From Candidatus Uhrbacteria bacterium (GTDB taxonomy: Bacteria; Patescibacteriota; Patescibacteriia; UBA9934; UBA11717): DNA of 26,289 nt. A program made the translations under genes and the position numbers. The stretch is taken from positions 1-26,289 of the forward strand of contig JABIWD010000011.1 of NCBI GenBank assembly GCA_018701105.1, read 5' to 3'. Shown here in pieces: positions 23,052 through 26,289 of the stretch (position 1 is its first letter; each line of letters starts with the position of its first letter). A model generated the notes under the pieces. That model made no database searches. It worked only from the letters and a program-made list of their open reading frames with translations, and had not been told where the DNA came from.

Positions 23052-23615
23052 CTAATTTACTCGCTCGGAATATTCGCAAGTGTCTGAGTTCACAAGGATC
23101 TTGTCTCCTGTCTTGATGAACGAAGGCACTCGAACCTCTAATCCGTTCTCCATGGTGGAGTTCTTCATGACATTTCCAGATGCCGTATCGCCCTTCACTG
23201 CAGGCTCAGCGTATCCAACCTCGAACTCAATCTTCTTTGGAAGTTCAACTGCAACCGCTTTCTCATCATTCTGAGAAACGATCACCTGCAAACCTTCTTT
23301 CAGGTACTTGGCATCGTCGCCAATCAAATCCTTATCGACACCAACTTGTTCGTAGCTGACCATGTCCATGAACGTATGGGCCAAATCATCTGAGAACAAG
23401 TAGGTCATGTTCTTTTTGCTGACATCAACGAACACTAATGTCTCACTCGACTTGAAAGTGTTCTCTACCACCTTCCCTGTGTTGATGTTCTTGAGTTTGA
23501 TGCGTGTAAACGCAGAACCTTTCCCTGGGCTCACGTGTTGGAACTCTGATATCAGCCAAAGGTGACTCTTCCAGTCTACAACCATCCCTTTCTTGATCTC
23601 TGATACGTTTGCCAT
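23052..23615 (-). CDS. efp: Translation elongation factor P
   Basis: EF-P binds ribosomes stalled at polyproline and helps peptide bond formation. The 187-residue, three-domain length is typical. The N-terminal KOW-like domain carries the loop HVSPGKGSAF with K32, the position equivalent to the lysine (K34 in E. coli) modified by EpmA. The two OB domains follow, ending in the conserved VPSFIKTGDKILVNSDTCEYSERV block. The frame is open upstream, but MANVSEIKKG at 23615 is the homologous start. It lies one base after the epmA stop (TAG-T-ATG), so substrate and modifying enzyme are translationally coupled. No SD site is seen. Confidence 0.96.
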   Translation of the reverse strand: MANVSEIKKGMVVDWKSHLWLISEFQHVSPGKGSAFTRIKLKNINTGKVVENTFKSSETLVFVDVSKKNMTYLFSDDLAHTFMDMVSYEQVGVDKDLIGDDAKYLKEGLQVIVSQNDEKAVAVELPKKIEFEVGYAEPAVKGDTASGNVMKNSTMENGLEVRVPSFIKTGDKILVNSDTCEYSERVN

Positions 23616-23616
23616 A

Positions 23617-24543
23617 CTAAAATAGGTTATTTGTACTAAACAGGATGACGTCATCCAAACTCTTTGCACCGGTCATCACCATGATAAGCCGGTCCAGACC
23701 AAGCGCGATACCAAACATCGGCTGATCAATCTTCTCGAGTGCAGCAATTAGCTCGTCGTCGATCGGAAACTCTCGTTTTCCGAGTTTACGCCGCTCCTCA
23801 AGCTCTACCTCGAATCGCGATCTCTGCTCTACAGCATCGGTGAGCTCACCATATGCGTTACAAAGTTCGACCCCGCTGATATAGATCTCGAAACGCTCAG
23901 CAAAGCCGTCATCGTTTATCTTTGCTAACGTTGCTTCATGTCGCGGGTAGTATGCCACAATAACCGGGTTTGGCAAGGAATCGATGTGTTTTTGGACGAG
24001 GTTGAGGAATAATCGTTGGAACAGATCCGATATCGTATCGCTTGGATCGAAATCAAGATCGTGAGCTTTTAAAGCGCCCTGATAAAGCTCGACACTCGGC
24101 TCACCCAACGATTCAATCCCACAATGTTCTCTAAACAGCTCCTCAACAGTAACGATCCGCCATGGCTTAAGCTCGTATTCAAATGAGTTCGCTACATATT
24201 CAATGAACTTCTTGGTTTCTTCGATCCCTTCCTTGAAACTCGAGCCTAAGCGGTACCACTCCAACATCGTAAACTCGGCACTATGTAGGCTATCGAGTGG
24301 TTCACCATTGCGAAACACACGTGCAATCTCGAAAACCTTGGAAATCTCTGGCGACACCAGTTTCTTGAGTGCATATTCAGGACTCGTGATCATAGCGCCG
24401 TCGAGCTTGCGCCCTTCGAGCGTCGTAACCGAGGTTTCCAAGTGCGAAAGCGTCGGCTCGATATCTGGCGACCTCACAAATCGCGGTGTCTCGACCTCCA
24501 AGTACTCTCGATCAACAAAAAACTGACGAACAACACTGTTCAT
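23617..24543 (-). CDS. epmA: EF-P--lysine ligase EpmA (lysyl-tRNA synthetase paralogue)
   Basis: A class II lysyl-tRNA synthetase catalytic core of ~308 residues without an anticodon-binding domain, as in EpmA/GenX/PoxA. It attaches (beta-)lysine to the EF-P lysine using ATP. Motif 1 (REYLEVETPRF), motif 2 (FEIARVFRNGE through EFTMLEWYR) and motif 3 (GIALGLDRLIMVMTGA) are present. Placement directly before efp strongly supports EpmA over a true LysRS. Start problem: the ATG at 24543 is used here, but similarity seems to continue upstream in frame (LNIENRAK) to a TGA at 24591-24589 with no ATG, GTG or TTG. An ATG at 24592 is in another frame. A non-AUG (ATT) start or an N-terminal frameshift is possible. 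Confidence 0.88.
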   Translation of the reverse strand: MNSVVRQFFVDREYLEVETPRFVRSPDIEPTLSHLETSVTTLEGRKLDGAMITSPEYALKKLVSPEISKVFEIARVFRNGEPLDSLHSAEFTMLEWYRLGSSFKEGIEETKKFIEYVANSFEYELKPWRIVTVEELFREHCGIESLGEPSVELYQGALKAHDLDFDPSDTISDLFQRLFLNLVQKHIDSLPNPVIVAYYPRHEATLAKINDDGFAERFEIYISGVELCNAYGELTDAVEQRSRFEVELEERRKLGKREFPIDDELIAALEKIDQPMFGIALGLDRLIMVMTGAKSLDDVILFSTNNLF

Positions 24544-24596
24544 CTTCGCTCGATTCTCAATATTGAGCTTTCGATCGGGAATCTGACTTCATTTTA

Positions 24597-24627
24597 CAAA
24601 AAGACACGAGTCAAGCTCGCGTCTTTT
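24597..24627 (-). terminator. Terminator of rpsF-ssb-rpsR
   Basis: On the minus strand AAAAGACGCGAG (24627-24616) pairs with CTCGTGTCTTTT (24610-24599), with one G·U. The arm's own Us plus one more form the U-tract. It lies between rpsR and epmA; no clear separate promoter for epmA was found after it. Confidence 0.8.
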
Positions 24628-24630
24628 ATC

Positions 24631-24852
24631 CTATTTAATCTCGAACGGTAGCAATGCCATGATCCGAGCTCGCTTGATTGCACTTGCAATCGCGCGCTGC
24701 TGCTTAGAAGAAACTCCTGAGCGCAGTCGGGGCACAATCTTTCCGTAACTTGAGAGGAATCGGCGGAGCAAGTTTACGTCCTTGTAGTCAATCTCGTTAG
24801 GAGGTGGACATGTGAACGGCTTGCGGTTCGCCTTATTATTTCTTGGTCGCAT
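24631..24852 (-). CDS. rpsR: Small ribosomal subunit protein S18
   Basis: A 73-residue S18, a component of the 30S platform that pairs with S6. The conserved core IDYKDVNLLRRFLSSYGKIVPRLRSGVSSKQQRAIASAIKRARIMALLPF is clear from residue 21 on. The N-terminus is basic and has a single cysteine. The start ATG lies three bases after the ssb stop, without an SD site. It is the last gene of the rpsF-ssb-rpsR operon, the usual order in bacteria. Confidence 0.97.
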   Translation of the reverse strand: MRPRNNKANRKPFTCPPPNEIDYKDVNLLRRFLSSYGKIVPRLRSGVSSKQQRAIASAIKRARIMALLPFEIK

Positions 24853-24855
24853 AGT

Positions 24856-25308
24856 TTAGAATGGAATATCCTCTACCTGTATCTCATCAATCGGTGCAGG
24901 CGTTGGTGCTGGCATTGTTGCCGGCGCACCCGCGCTAGCTGCGCTAAAGCTTTCTCCTCCACCAGATGCTGGTGCACCTGACTTGTCGAGCATGATCATG
25001 TTATCTGCAACAATCTCTGTCGACTTTCGCTTATTTCCGTCCTGTCCTTCCCACTCTCGTGTTTGCAATCGTCCTTCTAGGAAAACCTTTCGGCCTTTTC
25101 CAAGGTACTGTGAGCAAATGTCTGCAAGCTTTCCCCAGGCTACCACGTTGTGGAATTCTACCTGTTCCTGCTTTGCACCACTCGCATCCTTGAACTGACG
25201 ATTTGTTGCAACACCAAAGTTTACAACGGACTGACCAGATGCAGTTGTTCGCAACTCGGGGTCTCGTGTGAGGTTCCCGATAATCTGTGCACGGTTGAGA
25301 CTATACAT
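24856..25308 (-). CDS. ssb: Single-stranded DNA-binding protein
   Basis: A 150-residue SSB that coats single-stranded DNA as a tetramer and recruits repair and replication proteins. The OB fold fills residues 1-~108 (NRAQIIGNLTRDPELRTTASGQSV, FHNVVAWGKLADICSQYLGKGRKVFLEGRL). A Gly/Ala/Pro linker follows and ends in the acidic interaction tip EDIPF, close to the usual DDDIPF. It lies between rpsF (24-bp gap) and rpsR (3-bp gap). No SD site is visible; the region before the ATG is A/T-rich. Confidence 0.97.
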   Translation of the reverse strand: MYSLNRAQIIGNLTRDPELRTTASGQSVVNFGVATNRQFKDASGAKQEQVEFHNVVAWGKLADICSQYLGKGRKVFLEGRLQTREWEGQDGNKRKSTEIVADNMIMLDKSGAPASGGGESFSAASAGAPATMPAPTPAPIDEIQVEDIPF

Positions 25309-25332
25309 ATTGTAGAAGTTTGTTTTAGTAGT

Positions 25333-25824
25333 TTACGCTTTGTCGATGTCTGACTCGAGAATCTTGTCGAGCTTCTTTTCTAGTTGCTCGTCAGTCACAG
25401 AAGCATCTTCTGTCTTCTTTTTTGCTTCTTCCTCTGTCATCTCCTTCTTCTTAGGAGCCGCGTCCTTCTTAGCGGGACGTCGCTTTCGTGTTGTGTCTGG
25501 TACCTCGTACTCAACAAGTTCGACTTTCTTCTTTTCCGCTCCATCGATCGCTGATGTGATCATGTGGCGTAAGACGTCGTTTGAGTGACGGAGCTCCTCG
25601 TCGAATGCCTGAACCTGATCAGGTGCTGACGCGAAACATGCAAGGACATAATGTCCATAGCGTACACCCTCGATAGGGTACGCGAGCTTCTTCTTTCCGA
25701 GAGACTCGTCTCGGACACACTCCTCACCATACTTGGCGATAAGTGCGGTTACTTCATCCTTTGCCTTAGCGACCTCCTCGTCGGTCTTTGTAGCAGGGAT
25801 GATGTACAGTAGTTCGTACTTCAT
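25333..25824 (-). CDS. rpsF: Small ribosomal subunit protein S6 with C-terminal extension
   Basis: S6 binds the central domain of 16S rRNA as a heterodimer with S18. The ferredoxin-like domain covers residues 1-~95 (YELLYIIPATKTDEEV through GHYVLACF). The protein continues for ~65 residues of Lys/Glu/Ala-rich sequence, longer than the usual ~95-130. The frame is open upstream of the real start; MKYELLY at 25824 is the homologous beginning and sits downstream of the promoter. There is no SD site. It is the first gene of rpsF-ssb-rpsR. Confidence 0.95.
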   Translation of the reverse strand: MKYELLYIIPATKTDEEVAKAKDEVTALIAKYGEECVRDESLGKKKLAYPIEGVRYGHYVLACFASAPDQVQAFDEELRHSNDVLRHMITSAIDGAEKKKVELVEYEVPDTTRKRRPAKKDAAPKKKEMTEEEAKKKTEDASVTDEQLEKKLDKILESDIDKA

Positions 25825-25841
25825 GTGTATTATATTTACGT

Positions 25842-25878
25842 CCAACGAGCTCCCCCGCTGGAAACCTCGCAACGCGAG
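25842..25878 (-). promoter_or_regulatory. Two hairpins in the rpsF leader
   Basis: On the minus strand CTCGC/GCGAG (25878-25866) is followed by CCAGCG/CGTTGG (25861-25842, one G·U, 8-base loop). They lie within the ~70-nt leader just before rpsF. Leaders of rpsF operons often bind S6:S18 to regulate themselves; these hairpins are candidates, but I cannot match the known motif by eye. Confidence 0.4.
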
Positions 25879-25902
25879 ATTATGGACTAATTGAGTAGGT
25901 CG

Positions 25903-25931
25903 ATATTAGCCCAGAACCACCCATTTGTCAA
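25903..25931 (-). promoter_or_regulatory. Promoter of rpsF-ssb-rpsR
   Basis: On the minus strand: TTGACA (25931-25926), a 17-bp spacer, TAATAT (25908-25903). It is divergent from the cassette promoter at 25959. Confidence 0.75.
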
Positions 25932-25958
25932 TGCATGGCCAAGGTTAGCCAATTAGGG

Positions 25959-25987
25959 TTGACAAAAGCGGTTTTTCGTGCTATATT
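25959..25987 (+). promoter_or_regulatory. Promoter of the last orphan gene
   Basis: TTGACA (25959-25964), a 17-bp spacer, TATATT (25982-25987). The -10 matches that of the promoter at 14547. A leader of ~28 nt precedes the ATG at 26022. Confidence 0.8.
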
Positions 25988-26021
25988 GCGCGGTCCACCA
26001 ATATAGAAAGGGACATGAGAA

Positions 26022-26289
26022 ATGAGCGAGAAGAAAGAAAAGGTCGTGATCGTAGCCACGTGGGGCATGATCGGAGTAGCCTTTCGCGGCGGCATGGAAG
26101 AGATCTCCGTCAGCTACAATCCCGAGCTCGAAGGAGACGAGTTCACCGCGCACTTCGTTACGAGCATGCGTGGCAGCATGAATGATCGCGGCGGCTTGGA
26201 GATGATCGAGCACGTCATGATCGGCAGCGAGATCGGTCAGGCGCACTTCATCTTCCTGCTGAGCGCTCTCCAGGCGCTCGGCCTGAAGG
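26022..26289 (+). CDS. Hypothetical protein, 5' part (3' truncated)
   Basis: The frame starts at the ATG at 26022, nine bases after a GAAAGGG SD-like site, and runs off the right edge after 89 codons. An ATG seven bases upstream is in another frame that closes soon after. The visible part begins with MSEKKEK and looks soluble, with an early beta strand (KVVIVATW), a Gly-rich turn and amphipathic helices towards the edge. Codons are G/C-rich, as in the other orphan cassettes, and the promoter layout is the same. No family is recognised and the C-terminal part is unseen. Confidence 0.7.
   Translation, partial: MSEKKEKVVIVATWGMIGVAFRGGMEEISVSYNPELEGDEFTAHFVTSMRGSMNDRGGLEMIEHVMIGSEIGQAHFIFLLSALQALGLK

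Overview
The window is about 26 kb of a bacterial chromosome. The gene content points to a small-genome Patescibacteria/CPR lineage, probably Parcubacteria-like (inference; no 16S here). The reasons are a MurA with an N-terminal HTH domain, a compact RpoB, tightly packed conserved genes mostly without Shine-Dalgarno (SD) sites, and many orphan genes. TGA acts as an ordinary stop (for example at 3976-3978), so this is not one of the TGA-recoded CPR groups.

Layout, left to right. (1) 1-719: 3' part of an unknown acidic protein. (2) 782-2956, minus strand: HTH-MurA plus a hypothetical gene, with a perfect operator-like palindrome inside the promoter. (3) 3059-4500: three small orphan genes, each a single-gene unit with its own TTGACA promoter and a hairpin terminator. 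(4) 4500-4854: tRNA-Gly(TCC) and, divergent from it, a probable small non-coding RNA. (5) 4853-6562, minus: DEDDh exonuclease, yebC, ruvC. (6) 6641-14446, minus: rpoB-rpoC behind a strong promoter and a 335-nt leader with a terminator-like hairpin. (7) 14547-17484: a GC-rich orphan gene for a 762-residue lysine-rich protein with a Cys/His cluster, behind a ~510-nt structured leader. Related AT-rich repeats lie on both sides. (8) 17491-17604: a 34-bp inverted-repeat pair. (9) 17647-21975: promoter, structured RNA ending in a terminator, then ftsK-rodZ-like-recA with 1-nt gaps. (10) 22009-23049: orphan cassette for a divergent membrane acyltransferase-like protein. (11) 23052-24588, minus: epmA-efp. 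(12) 24597-25931, minus: rpsF-ssb-rpsR. (13) 25959-end: start of another orphan cassette.

Two kinds of gene alternate. Conserved genes have moderate GC, form operons and mostly lack SD sites. The plus-strand orphan genes are richer in G/C-ending codons, stand alone, usually carry an SD-like sequence, and have a promoter with a perfect TTGACA box and a 17-bp spacer plus a GC-rich terminator. The same promoter type also drives conserved genes, so the orphan cassettes look adapted to the host sigma-70 factor. The core genes cover transcription (rpoBC), translation (S6, S18, EF-P and its lysylase, tRNA-Gly), recombination and repair (RecA, RuvC, SSB), division and cell shape (FtsK, RodZ-like) and the first committed step of peptidoglycan synthesis (MurA).

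All coordinates, motifs and pairings were read by eye. No homology search or RNA folding was run.
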